The notes beneath the pieces are model-generated. The model did not search any database. It saw only the letters and a program-made list of their open reading frames with translations, and was not told where the DNA came from. From Akkermansiaceae bacterium (GTDB lineage Bacteria > Verrucomicrobiota > Verrucomicrobiia > Verrucomicrobiales > Akkermansiaceae), in NCBI GenBank assembly GCA_015062005.1, contig SUVL01000004.1, positions 38,462 through 102,461 of the forward strand: a stretch of 64,000 nucleotides of DNA, read 5' to 3'. Of this stretch, positions 42,334 through 49,797 are shown piece after piece (position 1 is the stretch's first letter; the number at the start of each line of letters is the position of its first letter). The position numbers and the translations under genes were made by a program.

Positions 42334-42819
42334 TTACCAGCGGGCTTTATTAAAGCGCGCCACTTCGCGCTGCACCTCGCGCATTTCGGCGCGGGCCTTG
42401 AGGTCATAGCGCTGGTCGCGGTGGGTTTTGCCGCGGCCGGTGCCGATTTCGGCTTTCACCTTGCCGTTTTTCCAGTAGAGGCGGAGCAGGGGGAGGGCAA
42501 AGCCTTTCTGGGCCTGCTGGATTTCGAGTTTCAGAATCTCGCGCTTGTGCATGAGGAGCCGGCGCGGGCGCTTCGCCTCGTGCTGGAACCACTTGCCGGC
42601 GGTTTCCCAGGGCTGCACATCGCAGCCATAGAGGAAGAGCTGGCCTTTTTCCACGCGGGCGAAGGCATCTGCCACGTTCACTTTGCCGGCGCGGATGGAT
42701 TTCACCTCGGTGCCGCGCAGCTCGATGCCGCATTCGTGGCGGCTCATGATTTCGTAATCACGGCCGGCCTTTTTGTTGCTGGCAATCAGGTTGCTCTGGG
42801 GTGCGGGTTTCTTGGCCAT
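42334..42819 (-). CDS. smpB: SsrA-binding protein
   Basis: SmpB brings tmRNA to stalled ribosomes for trans-translation. The 161-residue protein shows the OB-fold core: NKKAGRDYEIMSRHECGIELRGTEVKSIRAGKVNVADAFARVEKGQLFLYGCDVQPW, then RPRRLLMHKREILKL and the tail GRGKTHRDQRYDLKARAEMREVQR that enters the decoding site. The N-terminus is slightly longer than usual (MAKKPAPQS). The tmRNA gene is not in the window. Confidence 0.96.
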   Translation of the reverse strand: MAKKPAPQSNLIASNKKAGRDYEIMSRHECGIELRGTEVKSIRAGKVNVADAFARVEKGQLFLYGCDVQPWETAGKWFQHEAKRPRRLLMHKREILKLEIQQAQKGFALPLLRLYWKNGKVKAEIGTGRGKTHRDQRYDLKARAEMREVQREVARFNKARW

Positions 42820-42861
42820 AATGGGGTGGGGGGGTGGAAGGGTGTTGGCGTCAAATAGAGC

Positions 42862-42902
42862 GACCCGGCGCTGCCGTACGTGGGAGCTTGCCGGGTCGCG
42901 CC
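42862..42902 (-). terminator. Terminator-like hairpin after rpoZ
   Basis: CGACCCGGC and GCCGGGTCG form a 9-bp GC stem with a long loop between rpoZ and smpB. On the minus strand it is followed by the weak T tail TCTATTTG. Confidence 0.55.
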
Positions 42903-42924
42903 GAAGGAATTCTCTGCGGGAGCT

Positions 42925-43239
42925 TTACAGGTCCGGGGTGATGGTGAGGGTATCCGGCTCCATGGGGGCGGCGGCGGCCTCAGCCAGTTCGGTAAAGGGA
43001 TCAGCCTCAGCAGCCTCGCCCCTGCTGGCAGCAAGTTCCTCGGGGGTCATCTCGTGCCAGGTGATTTTGCCCTCGATAATCTCCGTGAGAGCGATATCAC
43101 CGCACTGCATTTCCGGGGTGGTGACGATGAAGGGGTCAGAACCGTGGTTGAGCTGCTGCACGCGCTTGGAAACGATGTTGACCAGCAGCTGGTTGTCGCC
43201 TACGATCTGAGCGGCTTTTTCGATGAGTTCAACTTTCAT
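42925..43239 (-). CDS. rpoZ: RNA polymerase omega subunit
   Basis: The 104-residue protein begins MKVELIEKAAQIVGDNQLLVNIVSKRVQQLNHGSDPFI and has ALTEIIEGKI, the two conserved helices by which omega clamps the C-terminus of beta-prime. The C-terminal tail is acidic and Ala/Pro-rich. A promoter lies far upstream on the minus strand (TTGCAT, 17 bp, TACAAT), giving a leader of about 45 nt, unlike most genes in this window. The leader contains TGGTGATACCCC (complement strand, 43252-43263), also present before the gene at 55376. Confidence 0.9.
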   Translation of the reverse strand: MKVELIEKAAQIVGDNQLLVNIVSKRVQQLNHGSDPFIVTTPEMQCGDIALTEIIEGKITWHEMTPEELAASRGEAAEADPFTELAEAAAAPMEPDTLTITPDL

Positions 43240-43461
43240 GGGAGATAAAAATGGTGATACCCCGCAGGGGTGCGGGTGCGGCATTGTACAATGTTACGCC
43301 GCCGGATGCAAGCCTTTAATCACGTCAGCAAGGGAATAAAAGCCCTTGCGCACCACATTTTTGCTTGTCAAGCCCCGCCCCAGCGGGTAGGATAGCATCA
43401 TATAGACAGCGCCGGGCCCCGCCCCGGCATTTTACCGAACCCAACTGAAACACGTGTAAAG

Positions 43462-44040
43462 ATGGCTAATTTAAACAAAGTAATGATTATCGGCAACCTG
43501 ACGGCCGACCCGGATGTGCGCACCACCCCGCGTGGCAACACCGTGGCTGAGCTCCGCCTGGCTGTGAACCGCGTGAGCAGCGGCCCCAACGAAGGCGAGC
43601 GCCGCGAGGAAACCACCTTCCTGGATGTGACCTGCTGGGGTCGCACGGCTGAAATTGCCGGCCAGTACCTGGCCAAGGGCCGCCCCGTCTTCATCGAGGG
43701 CCGTTTGCAGCAGGATACCTGGGAGGATAAGCAGACCGGCCAGCGCCGCAGCAAAATCCGCATCGTTGCGGAGAATATGCAGCTGCTCGGCAGCCGCGGC
43801 GATGGTGCCGGCCAGCAGCAGGGCGGCGGTGGCTACCAGCAGCGCTCCAACAACTACAACAACGGTGGTGGCTACTCCAACGGCGGTGGTAACTACGGCG
43901 GTGGCCAGGGTGGCTACTCCAACGGTGGCGGCAACTATGGCGGCGGCTACTCCAACGGCGGCTACCAGCAGCAGCGCCCCCAGCAGCAGACCCCTCCCCC
44001 TCCCATGCCCGCCGAGGAGGATGATGATATTCCGTTCTAA
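43462..44040 (+). CDS. ssb: Single-stranded DNA-binding protein
   Basis: SSB coats single-stranded DNA during replication and repair. The OB-fold occupies residues 1-110 (MANLNKVMIIGNLTADPDVRTTPRGNTVAELRLAVNR..TFLDVTCWGRTAEIAGQYLAKGRPVFIEGRLQQDTWEDK). A Gly/Asn/Gln/Tyr-rich linker with YSNGGGNYGGG repeats follows, and the acidic tip EEDDDIPF, which recruits other replication proteins, ends the protein at 192 residues. A promoter about 75 nt upstream (TTGTCA, 17 bp, TAGGAT) gives a true leader. Confidence 0.97.
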   Translation: MANLNKVMIIGNLTADPDVRTTPRGNTVAELRLAVNRVSSGPNEGERREETTFLDVTCWGRTAEIAGQYLAKGRPVFIEGRLQQDTWEDKQTGQRRSKIRIVAENMQLLGSRGDGAGQQQGGGGYQQRSNNYNNGGGYSNGGGNYGGGQGGYSNGGGNYGGGYSNGGYQQQRPQQQTPPPPMPAEEDDDIPF

Positions 44041-44047
44041 GTCCAAG

Positions 44048-44133
44048 CCTCAGGCGAGGATATCGTCTTGCCGCAGGCAAGATATCGTCACGAAGTGATT
44101 TCGTCCGGTCTCCGTCAGGAGACCGGATTTCGT
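44048..44133. repeat. Hairpin array with 7-nt ATWTCGT linkers (after ssb)
   Basis: Four sequence-unrelated hairpins: CCTC-aggc-GAGG (44048-44059), CTTGCC-gca-GGCAAG (44067-44081), CAC-gaa-GTG (44089-44097) and CCGGTCTCC-gtca-GGAGACCGG (44105-44126). The 7-nt linkers after them read ATATCGT, ATATCGT, ATTTCGT and ATTTCGT. It begins 8 nt after the ssb stop codon. The last hairpin may terminate ssb. Confidence 0.85.
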
Positions 44134-44224
44134 TTACCTGTATGCCCAGGCTATCAATTTTCCAATCATCGGGAAACAAATATACCCAACATCGTTTTTA
44201 GTTAAAGTGTTTTTTCAAAAATGG

Positions 44225-44253
44225 TTGACAAGAGCGGGTTGCTGTGGTGAAAT
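44225..44253 (+). promoter_or_regulatory. Promoter of candidate small RNA
   Basis: Consensus TTGACA at 44225-44230, 17 bp, TGAAAT at 44248-44253. Confidence 0.75.
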
Positions 44254-44259
44254 AGTGGC

Positions 44260-44358
44260 GCAAGGTGGAGACACCTTGCCCCGGGAGGGGTCCCGGGTGT
44301 ACCAATAGCAAATTTGCAGGCCGTCCGGCATATGTTGTCGGGCGGCCTGAATGTTTTA
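44260..44358 (+). ncRNA. Candidate small RNA with three hairpins
   Basis: Directly after a good promoter come CAAGGTG-gaga-CACCTTG (44261-44278), CCCGGG..CCCGGG (about 44280-44296), then an unpaired stretch ACCAATAGCAAATTTG, and a long imperfect hairpin (CAGGCCGTCCGGCA with TGTCGGGCGGCCTG) followed by a U-rich tail. No open frame is credible. The single-stranded segment between the second and third hairpins is the likely interaction region. It ends just before a second promoter, so it is an independent unit. Confidence 0.55.
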
Positions 44359-44387
44359 TTGATGGGTTATGAAGGGGTGGCTATAAT
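44359..44387 (+). promoter_or_regulatory. Promoter of the small membrane protein gene
   Basis: TTGATG at 44359-44364, 17 bp, consensus TATAAT at 44382-44387. The leader to the ATG at 44437 is about 43 nt and contains the hairpin ATGCCGC..GCGGCAT. Confidence 0.75.
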
Positions 44388-44436
44388 GCTGATGCCGCTT
44401 TCCGCGGCATAGTGCCGACGGGGGCGGCGTTTTGCT

Positions 44437-44535
44437 ATGAAGTACAAATCGACCCCCACCAATGTAGTGATAATCCTCGCGATTATCTGGTATTTGTTCG
44501 ACCTGATTGTGAGAACAGTTCAGCTACTGAGGTGA
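44437..44535 (+). CDS. Small single-pass membrane protein (32 residues)
   Basis: The frame from ATG 44437 to TGA 44535 encodes MKYKSTPTNVVIILAIIWY followed by LFDLIVRTVQLLR: a positive N-terminus, one hydrophobic helix of about 20 residues and a basic end. It has its own consensus promoter, a structured leader and a GC-rich hairpin after the stop (44546-44577). This layout resembles small hydrophobic peptides of type I toxin-antitoxin loci and stress-induced small membrane proteins. No antisense RNA promoter was located, so that role is only a possibility. Confidence 0.5.
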   Translation: MKYKSTPTNVVIILAIIWYLFDLIVRTVQLLR

Positions 44536-44603
44536 ATTCCCCCATGCCCCGCCCCGGGTTTTGCTCTGGGCGGGGCGATTTGTGTCCGCCACTAGCGGGA
44601 AAA

Positions 44604-44671
44604 ACGAAATCCAGCCCCTGCGGGGCTGGACGATATCGCGCTGCGCGCGACGATATCCGCGTGGTGTGCGG
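44604..44671. repeat. Hairpin array with ACGATAT linkers (before trmD end)
   Basis: Hairpins CCAGCCCC-tgc-GGGGCTGG (44611-44629), CGCGC-tgc-GCGCG (44637-44649) and CCGC-gtggtgt-GCGG (44657-44671) are joined by 7-nt linkers ACGAAAT, ACGATAT and ACGATAT, the exact reverse complements of those at 44048-44133. It sits just behind the trmD stop codon, the mirror image of the array behind ssb. Confidence 0.85.
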
Positions 44672-44674
44672 ACG

Positions 44675-45466
44675 TCAGGGAGTCTCCTCCCCCTGAATCT
44701 TTCTGGGCTTGTAGGTAGTCAGCTTCGTTTTCTTGCGTTTTTTGGGGGCGAAGTATTCGGGGTGGGCGGCGGCCCAGGCTTCGTAGAGGTCCGGGCGGTT
44801 GGCCTTGGTGCGCTCGATGGATTTTTCCAGCTTCCATTCCGCGATGGCCTTGTGATTGCCGGAGAGGAAGACGGGTGGCACCTCCATGCCGCGGAAGACG
44901 TTGGGCTTGGTGTAGGCGGGGGCTTCCAGCAGGCCGTTGGAGAAGGATTCCTCCACGCTGCTGCGGTCATCGCCCAGGGCGCCGGGCAGCAGGCGCGCAA
45001 TGGCATCGATGACCACCACGGCGGCAATGGCGCCGTTGGTCAGGATATAGTCGCCGATGGAGAGCTCCATATCCACCAGGGTGTCAATCACGCGCTGGTC
45101 CACGCCCTCGTAGTGGCCGCAGAGGAAGATGTAGTGCGCATCGGATCCGTTCATGCAGGGGGCGGCCAGTTCCTCGGCCACGGCCTGGCGGAACACGCGG
45201 CCCTGCGGGGTCATGAGGATGACCTTTGTATTCTCCTGGCGCAGCTCTTCGATGGCCTCGAAGATGGGCTCGCACTTCATGAGCATGCCCTGGCCACCGC
45301 CGCAGAGGTAGTCATCCGTGCGGCGGTATTTATCGTGCGTCCAGTCGCGCAGCTGGTGTGCGCGCACCTCGATGAGCCCGGCCTCCGCCGCGCGCCCCAT
45401 GATGCTCTGGGACAGCGGCACCGAGATGAGCTCCGGAAACAGGGTCAGGACATCTACCTTAAGCAT
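44675..45466 (-). CDS. trmD: tRNA (guanine-N1)-methyltransferase
   Basis: TrmD methylates N1 of G37 in tRNAs, which prevents frameshifting. The 263-residue protein shows MLKVDVLTLFPELI, RRTDDYLCGGGQGMLMKCEPI, the trefoil-knot SAM site IFLCGHYEGVDQRVID and the SIGDYILTNGAIAAVVVIDAIARLLPGALG block (E-LSIGDYVLTGGE is usual; here TNGA replaces TGGE), then EAPAYTKPNVFRGMEVP. The C-terminus is Lys-rich. The start codon directly abuts a heptad repeat. rimM, rpsP and rplS, frequent neighbours, are absent. Confidence 0.94.
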   Translation of the reverse strand: MLKVDVLTLFPELISVPLSQSIMGRAAEAGLIEVRAHQLRDWTHDKYRRTDDYLCGGGQGMLMKCEPIFEAIEELRQENTKVILMTPQGRVFRQAVAEELAAPCMNGSDAHYIFLCGHYEGVDQRVIDTLVDMELSIGDYILTNGAIAAVVVIDAIARLLPGALGDDRSSVEESFSNGLLEAPAYTKPNVFRGMEVPPVFLSGNHKAIAEWKLEKSIERTKANRPDLYEAWAAAHPEYFAPKKRKKTKLTTYKPRKIQGEETP

Positions 45467-45501
45467 ATTTACAATTTACAAATTACAATGGACAATTTAT
45501 A
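45467..45501. repeat. Heptanucleotide repeat, five units (ATTTACA type)
   Basis: ATTTACA, ATTTACA, AATTACA, ATGGACA, ATTTATA, beginning at the base next to the trmD start codon. Confidence 0.85.
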
Positions 45502-45528
45502 GAGTCAGCTGCGCTGCGCGCAGGGGGA

Positions 45529-45900
45529 TTATTCATGTAGCCGGGTGCGGATGGTTTTAGCAGTGGCTGTGACGATGGCGCAGATTTCGCGGGCTTCCTG
45601 GTAGAGCGGTTCCAGACGTGAGGCGGGCTTTATTAGTTCGAAATGCCCGATGTGGTCGAGCCAGTACAGGCATTCGTCCGATTCTTCCTCGCAGATTTTA
45701 ATCTTGTTAAGGAAATCGCGGTCAGACTTAGCGCGGCATGCGGCGCGATAGTTGGCTCCCACAGAGGACGCGCAGCGCAGCAGTTGTTTGCCGTATACCT
45801 CAGCCAGCAAGGTGGTGCGTCCCATGTGCAGCACCAGGTTCCCCACCCGGTAGCTGAACTGCCTGGTGCGTTCCTTCATGGCTTCGCTTTGTTCAGACAT
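45529..45900 (-). CDS. Four-helix bundle protein (23S rRNA IVS-type)
   Basis: The 123-residue product matches the small four-helix-bundle family first found in intervening sequences of 23S rRNA genes: KERTRQFSYRVGNLVLHM, LLRCASSVGANYRAACRAKSDRDFLNKIKICEEESDECLYWLDHI and a final helix IVTATAKTIRTRL. The central SVGANYxAACxAxSxxDFxxKIxxxxEExxExxYWL pattern is diagnostic. The protein forms a pentameric basket; its role is unknown, and here it lies in ordinary intergenic DNA. ATG 45900 is preferred over an upstream in-frame ATG at 45927. Heptad repeats border the gene on both sides. Confidence 0.9.
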   Translation of the reverse strand: MSEQSEAMKERTRQFSYRVGNLVLHMGRTTLLAEVYGKQLLRCASSVGANYRAACRAKSDRDFLNKIKICEEESDECLYWLDHIGHFELIKPASRLEPLYQEAREICAIVTATAKTIRTRLHE

Positions 45901-45958
45901 AGACGCTGCGGAAAGAACGAAGTACAATCGGCGAGCAGAGCGAGCGGTACTTCACCAA

Positions 45959-45993
45959 TTGTACTTTGTCCTTTGTCAATTGTACTTTTTACG
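45959..45993. repeat. Heptanucleotide repeat, five units (TTGTACT type)
   Basis: TTGTACT, TTGTCCT, TTGTCAA, TTGTACT, TTTTACG; the last unit overlaps the stop codon of prfB. Confidence 0.85.
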
Positions 45994-47102
45994 CATTGGC
46001 GTTATGGCGGAGCATGGCTTCCACGTAGCCATCGATGTTGCCGTCCATCACGTCCTGGATGTTGCCGCACTCGAAACCGGTGCGCAGGTCCTTCACCATC
46101 TGGTAGGGCTGGAACACGTAGGAGCGGATCTGGTTGCCCCAGGCAATATCGCCTTTTTCGGAGTACTGGCGGTCGGCTTCGGCGCGCTTGCGGTCTTCCT
46201 CCAGCTGGATGAGGCGGGCCTTGAGCATGCGCATGGCTTCCTCGCGGTTGCGGAGCTGGGAGCGCTGGGTCTGGCAGGCCACGATGATGCCGGTGGGCAG
46301 GTGGGTGAGGCGCACGGCGGTTTCCACCTTGTTCACGTTCTGGCCGCCCTTGCCGCCGGAGCGGTAGGTATCCATCTTCACATCGGCTTCCTTCACCTCG
46401 ATTTCGATGTCGTCGGAGATATCCGGGGTGGCATCCAGCGAGCAGAAGGAGGTGTGGCGCTTGCCGGCGGAGTCGAAGGGGCTCATCCGCACCAGGCGGT
46501 GGATGCCGCGCTCGTTCTTCAGGTAGCCGTAGGCGTACTCACCGTCAATCTTGATGGTCACGGAGCGGATGCCGGCTTCATCGCCATCCGTGCTTTCCAT
46601 GATTTCTGTGTTGAAACCGTGGCGCTCGCAGTAGCGCAGGTACATGCGCAGCAGCATGCTGGCCCAGTCGCAGGCCTCGGTGCCACCGGCGCCGGCGTGA
46701 ATGGTCACATAGCAGCCGGCGTTGTCGTGCGGGCCGTTGAGGAGGGTCAGCAGCTCGAATTCCTCCAGTCGCTTGAACCAGGCATCGTATTCAGCCTTGG
46801 CCTCGCCGGCCATGTCGGGGTCTTCATCGGCCATTTCCACGGCCACAGCCACATCCTCCAGCCCGCTTTCCAGGCTGCGGAATTGCTCCAGGCGGCGCTT
46901 GAGCGGGTTCACCTCGTTCATGAGGGCGCGGGCGGCCTCGGGGTTATCCCAGAAATCCGGGGCGCTCATGCGCTCATCCAGTTCTGCTACTTTAGATTCA
47001 AGGCTTCCGAGGTCAAAGATAGCTCCCGAGCTCGGAAAGACGGGAGCGCATGGCTTCCGTGTCGAGCGCCGAGAGATCGATATTGGTCGTCTGGTTCTCC
47101 AT
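45989..47102 (-). CDS. prfB: Peptide chain release factor 2 with programmed +1 frameshift
   Basis: RF2 ends translation at UGA and UAA. The gene is in two frames: 29 codons from ATG 47102 end at CTT TGA C (stop at 47013-47015), and the rest is read after a +1 shift, through GACCTCGGAAGCCTT, into the frame that ends at 45989. The sequence GGGAGC TAT CTT TGA C has the classic shift site with a GGGAG pairing element three bases before TAT, as in E. coli, so RF2 controls its own synthesis. The downstream part has the catalytic GGQ in [25 protein letters not shown]. The stop-codon recognition loop was not examined in detail. Total about 370 residues. Confidence 0.95.
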
Positions 47103-47154
47103 AACGCGCGGGAGTATACAGGCTTTCCCCCTGGCTGTCAATCTAAATTGCACT

Positions 47155-47366
47155 GGTGCCCGGCACCTGTGCATGCGGCACGAAGTGCCGCTTTCATACC
47201 GCCGCAGGCGGTATTTCATGCGTGGCGCCAGCTTCGCTCAATGAAATACTTGCTATCGCAAGTATGTAAATACCGCTGCGAGCAGCGGTATGAAAGCACT
47301 GCTATCGCAGTGCATGAAATACATGCCTGTGGCATGTATGAAATCCCTCATGCTGGCGCATGAGGG
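47155..47366. repeat. Hairpin array with ATGAAAT / TTTCAT linkers
   Basis: At least seven perfect, mutually unrelated palindromes in 210 bp: GGTGCC-c-GGCACC (47155), GCGGCAC-gaa-GTGCCGC (47175), ATACCGCC-gca-GGCGGTAT (47196), ATACTTGC-tatc-GCAAGTAT (47246), ATACCGCTGC-ga-GCAGCGGTAT (47270), GCACTGC-tatc-GCAGTGC (47296), ATACATGCC-tgt-GGCATGTAT (47319) and CCCTCATGC-tggc-GCATGAGGG (47345). Linkers are TTTCAT in the left part and ATGAAAT in the right part, so the orientation flips near 47230. The array lies between recR and prfB. Confidence 0.9.
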
Positions 47367-47375
47367 GTGGGGAAA

Positions 47376-47984
47376 TCACACACTGCGGCGGCCTTCGAGC
47401 GCGCGCATGAGGGTGATGGCATCGGCATGGCCGAGGCCGGCGCCGGCGGGCATGCCCTGGGCCAGGCGGGTGCAGCGGCAGGGCAGGGTGCCGAGCTGCT
47501 CAGCCAGGTAGAGGGCGGTGGCTTCGCCCTCCACATCGCTGCCCACGGCCAGGATAACCTCGCAGCCGGGGTGGGCTTTCACGCGTTCGATGAGCTTTTC
47601 AACAGCCAGGTCTTCGGGCATGATGCCGTCCAGCGGGGAAATTTTGCCGCCCAGGCAGTGGTAGAGGCCGCGGAAGGTGCCGCAGCGCTCGATGGGGAGC
47701 ACATCCGTGGGCTGCTCCACCACGCAGAGCAGGGAGGAATCGCGCGTGGGGTCATCGCAGGCGGTGCAGCGGCAGCCCTGCCCGGCAAAGAAGCCGCACT
47801 CCGGGCAGCTGCCCACAGTATCGGCGGCGGCGGTGAGGGCGGTGGCGAGCTGGCGGGCTTCGTTGCGCCCCTGCTGCAGGAACCAGAGGGCGAGCCGCTC
47901 CGCCCCGCGTGTGCCCACGCCGGGCATGCGCTTGAGCGCGGCTATCATCTCCAGCACGGCCTTGGGGTAATCCTGGGCTTTCAT
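47376..47984 (-). CDS. recR: Recombination mediator protein
   Basis: RecR, with RecO and RecF, loads RecA on SSB-coated gaps. The 202-residue protein has the N-terminal helix-hairpin-helix (MIAALKRMPGVGTRGAERLALWFL), a four-cysteine zinc finger (CPEC at 60-63, then CRCTAC at 71-76), a Toprim domain (LLCVVEQPTDVLPIE, VILAVGSDVEGEATALYLA) and the C-terminal Walker-B-like region with ITRLAxGxPxGxxLxYxDxxTL in the form CTRLAQGMPAGAGLGHADAITLMRAL. Here a His (GLGHAD) replaces the usual Tyr. It overlaps the upstream membrane-protein gene by 4 nt. ybaB and dnaX, common partners, are encoded 10 kb away. Confidence 0.94.
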   Translation of the reverse strand: MKAQDYPKAVLEMIAALKRMPGVGTRGAERLALWFLQQGRNEARQLATALTAAADTVGSCPECGFFAGQGCRCTACDDPTRDSSLLCVVEQPTDVLPIERCGTFRGLYHCLGGKISPLDGIMPEDLAVEKLIERVKAHPGCEVILAVGSDVEGEATALYLAEQLGTLPCRCTRLAQGMPAGAGLGHADAITLMRALEGRRSV

Positions 47985-48454
47985 GCGCGGCAGCGGTGGA
48001 TGAGGTGGATGATTTCAGCCCCCAGCCAGCAAGCCAGGGCGCAGATGACCGGGGCGTTCATGTTCAGCACGCCGCCCCAGAGCACGCAGAGCACGCCCGG
48101 CAGCGCCAGCGCCACCGTGGCCAGCAGCCCCACCTGCAGACGCCCGGCGAAGTGCCGCTCCCGCAGCAGCACCAGAGCCAGGTAGAAGGTGACTGCCAGG
48201 CAGAGCCCGAAGGTGCCGGCCGGCCCCAGCAGGCTGATTTGCGCTTCTTCTGCGCCGATGAAGAAGGGCGCCCCGCCCAGGAAGCGGATCTGCTCCCACT
48301 CCAGGTACTGCATGGCACCGGCTGCCGTGAGCGCCACAATGAGCACCAGCACCGCGAGGCAGAGCCCGGCCCAGCGCAGCAGCAGGTGGTCGGTGCGGTT
48401 CATCTGCTGCGGGCCGCGCAGCCGGTTCAGGAGGGAGGCAAGGGCTTTCTTCAT
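47981..48454 (-). CDS. Small membrane protein, unknown function
   Basis: The 157-residue product has four hydrophobic segments (LLLRWAGLCLAVLVLIVALTAAG, GTFGLCLAVTFYLALVLL, VGLLATVALALPGVLCVLW and APVICALACWLGAEIIHLI). The ATG at 48454 (MKKALASLLNRL) gives a positive N-terminus before the first segment; a longer frame would add a His/Arg-rich stretch. It is translationally coupled to recR (ATGA). I do not recognise the family. Confidence 0.65.
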   Translation of the reverse strand: MKKALASLLNRLRGPQQMNRTDHLLLRWAGLCLAVLVLIVALTAAGAMQYLEWEQIRFLGGAPFFIGAEEAQISLLGPAGTFGLCLAVTFYLALVLLRERHFAGRLQVGLLATVALALPGVLCVLWGGVLNMNAPVICALACWLGAEIIHLIHRCRA

Positions 48455-48480
48455 GTGGTGGTGATTCCGGGGATTGCAGA

Positions 48481-48512
48481 CACGGCGGCAGTGGTTGCCC
48501 ACAGCCGCCGTG
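48481..48512. terminator. GC-rich hairpin after fabF
   Basis: CACGGCGGC and GCCGCCGTG form a 9-bp stem, with a smaller GTGG/CCAC stem inside, 32 nt beyond the fabF stop. No T run follows. Confidence 0.55.
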
Positions 48513-48543
48513 CAAATTGTTTTACAGGTTAAGCAGCATCAAC

Positions 48544-49797
48544 TTAATCCACATAGCGCTTCACAATGAGGGAAGCGTTGTGACCGCCGAAGCCGAAGGA
48601 GTTGCTCAGCGCTACATCCACGGTCATGCTGCGGCCCACGTTCGGGCACACGTCCAGGTCGCACTCGGGGTCCTGGTTGAACACGTTGATGGTGGGCGGC
48701 ACGAAGTTGTCCTGGATGGCCTTCACACAGGCCAGCAGCTCAATGGCGCCGGCTGCACCCAGCAGGTGACCGGTCATGGACTTGGTGGAGCTCACCACCA
48801 GGCCGTTTGTGGCATAGTCGCCGAAAGAAGCCTTGATGGCCTTGGTCTCGCAGATATCGCCCAGCGGGGTGGAGGTGCCGTGCGTGTTGATGTACTGGAT
48901 ATCCGTGGGCTTGAGGCCGGCGTGCTCCATGGCCATGTTCATGCAGCGCGCAGCACCTTCGCCTTCCGGCATGGGGGAGGTCAGGTGGTAGGCATCGGCG
49001 CTCAGACCATAACCCACCAGCTCGGCCAGAATTCTGGCGCCGCGGGCCTTGGCGTGCTCCAGGGTCTCCAGAATGATGATACCGGCACCTTCAGCCATCA
49101 CGAAACCATCGCGGTCCACATCGTAGGGGCGGGAGGCGGTGGCGGGGTCATCATTGCGGGTGGAAAGAGCCTTCATGTTGGCGAAACCGGCAATGCCTAC
49201 AGGCAGGATGGCAGCCTCGGCACCGCCGCAGATCATCACATCGGCATCGCCGAACTTCATGATGCGCCAGGCCTCGCCTATGCAGTGGTTGGCAGTGGCG
49301 CAGGCGGTGGAAATGCTCATGTTCGGGCCGCCGAAACCGTACTCGATACTCACCATGCCGGAGGCCATGTTGGTAATCATGTACGGAATGCAGAAGGGAC
49401 TCACGCGGCGGGGTCCGGATTTGAGGAGGGCTTCGCAACCATCGCCGTGGATACCCAGGCCACCGATACCGGAGCCAATCATCACGCCTACGCGTGTCTT
49501 GTCAACGGTTTCCAGGTCAAGGCCGGAGTTCTCCAGTGCCTCGCTCACGGCACCCATGGTCAGCTGCTCGAAGCGGTCACAGCGGCGCACGGCCTTGGGA
49601 TCCTTCTTGAAATAGGGAGCAGGGTCATAACCACGCACCTCACCGGCGATGTGGATGCTCAGAGCGCTGTCATCGCAGCCCTCAATCTTGCCGATACCGG
49701 AGCGGCCGTTTTTCATGCCCTCCCACGTTTCCTCGACACTGTTGCCGAGGGGGGAAAGGGCGCCCATACCTGTAATAACGATGCGACGGTTTGTCAT
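48544..49797 (-). CDS. fabF: 3-oxoacyl-ACP synthase II
   Basis: FabF condenses malonyl-ACP with acyl-ACP in fatty acid elongation. The 417-residue protein starts MTNRRIVITGMGALSPLGNSVEETW. The active-site Cys166 is in ISTACATANHCIGEAW; the two catalytic histidines are in NTHGTSTPLGD and KSMTGHLLGAAG; the C-terminal NSFGFGGHNASL loop is present. The ATG at 49797 follows a minus-strand promoter (TTGACT at 49834-49839, 17 bp, TAACGT at 49811-49816) by 13 nt. No acpP or fabD gene is adjacent. Confidence 0.96.
   Translation of the reverse strand: MTNRRIVITGMGALSPLGNSVEETWEGMKNGRSGIGKIEGCDDSALSIHIAGEVRGYDPAPYFKKDPKAVRRCDRFEQLTMGAVSEALENSGLDLETVDKTRVGVMIGSGIGGLGIHGDGCEALLKSGPRRVSPFCIPYMITNMASGMVSIEYGFGGPNMSISTACATANHCIGEAWRIMKFGDADVMICGGAEAAILPVGIAGFANMKALSTRNDDPATASRPYDVDRDGFVMAEGAGIIILETLEHAKARGARILAELVGYGLSADAYHLTSPMPEGEGAARCMNMAMEHAGLKPTDIQYINTHGTSTPLGDICETKAIKASFGDYATNGLVVSSTKSMTGHLLGAAGAIELLACVKAIQDNFVPPTINVFNQDPECDLDVCPNVGRSMTVDVALSNSFGFGGHNASLIVKRYVD

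Noticed and set aside
44048..44671. Integron attC sites
   Set aside because: No R/L box consensus (GTTRRRY) and no integrase; the conserved part is the linker and not the stem ends.
47155..47366. CRISPR array
   Set aside because: The period is irregular, there is no identical repeat, units are self-complementary, and no cas gene is present.
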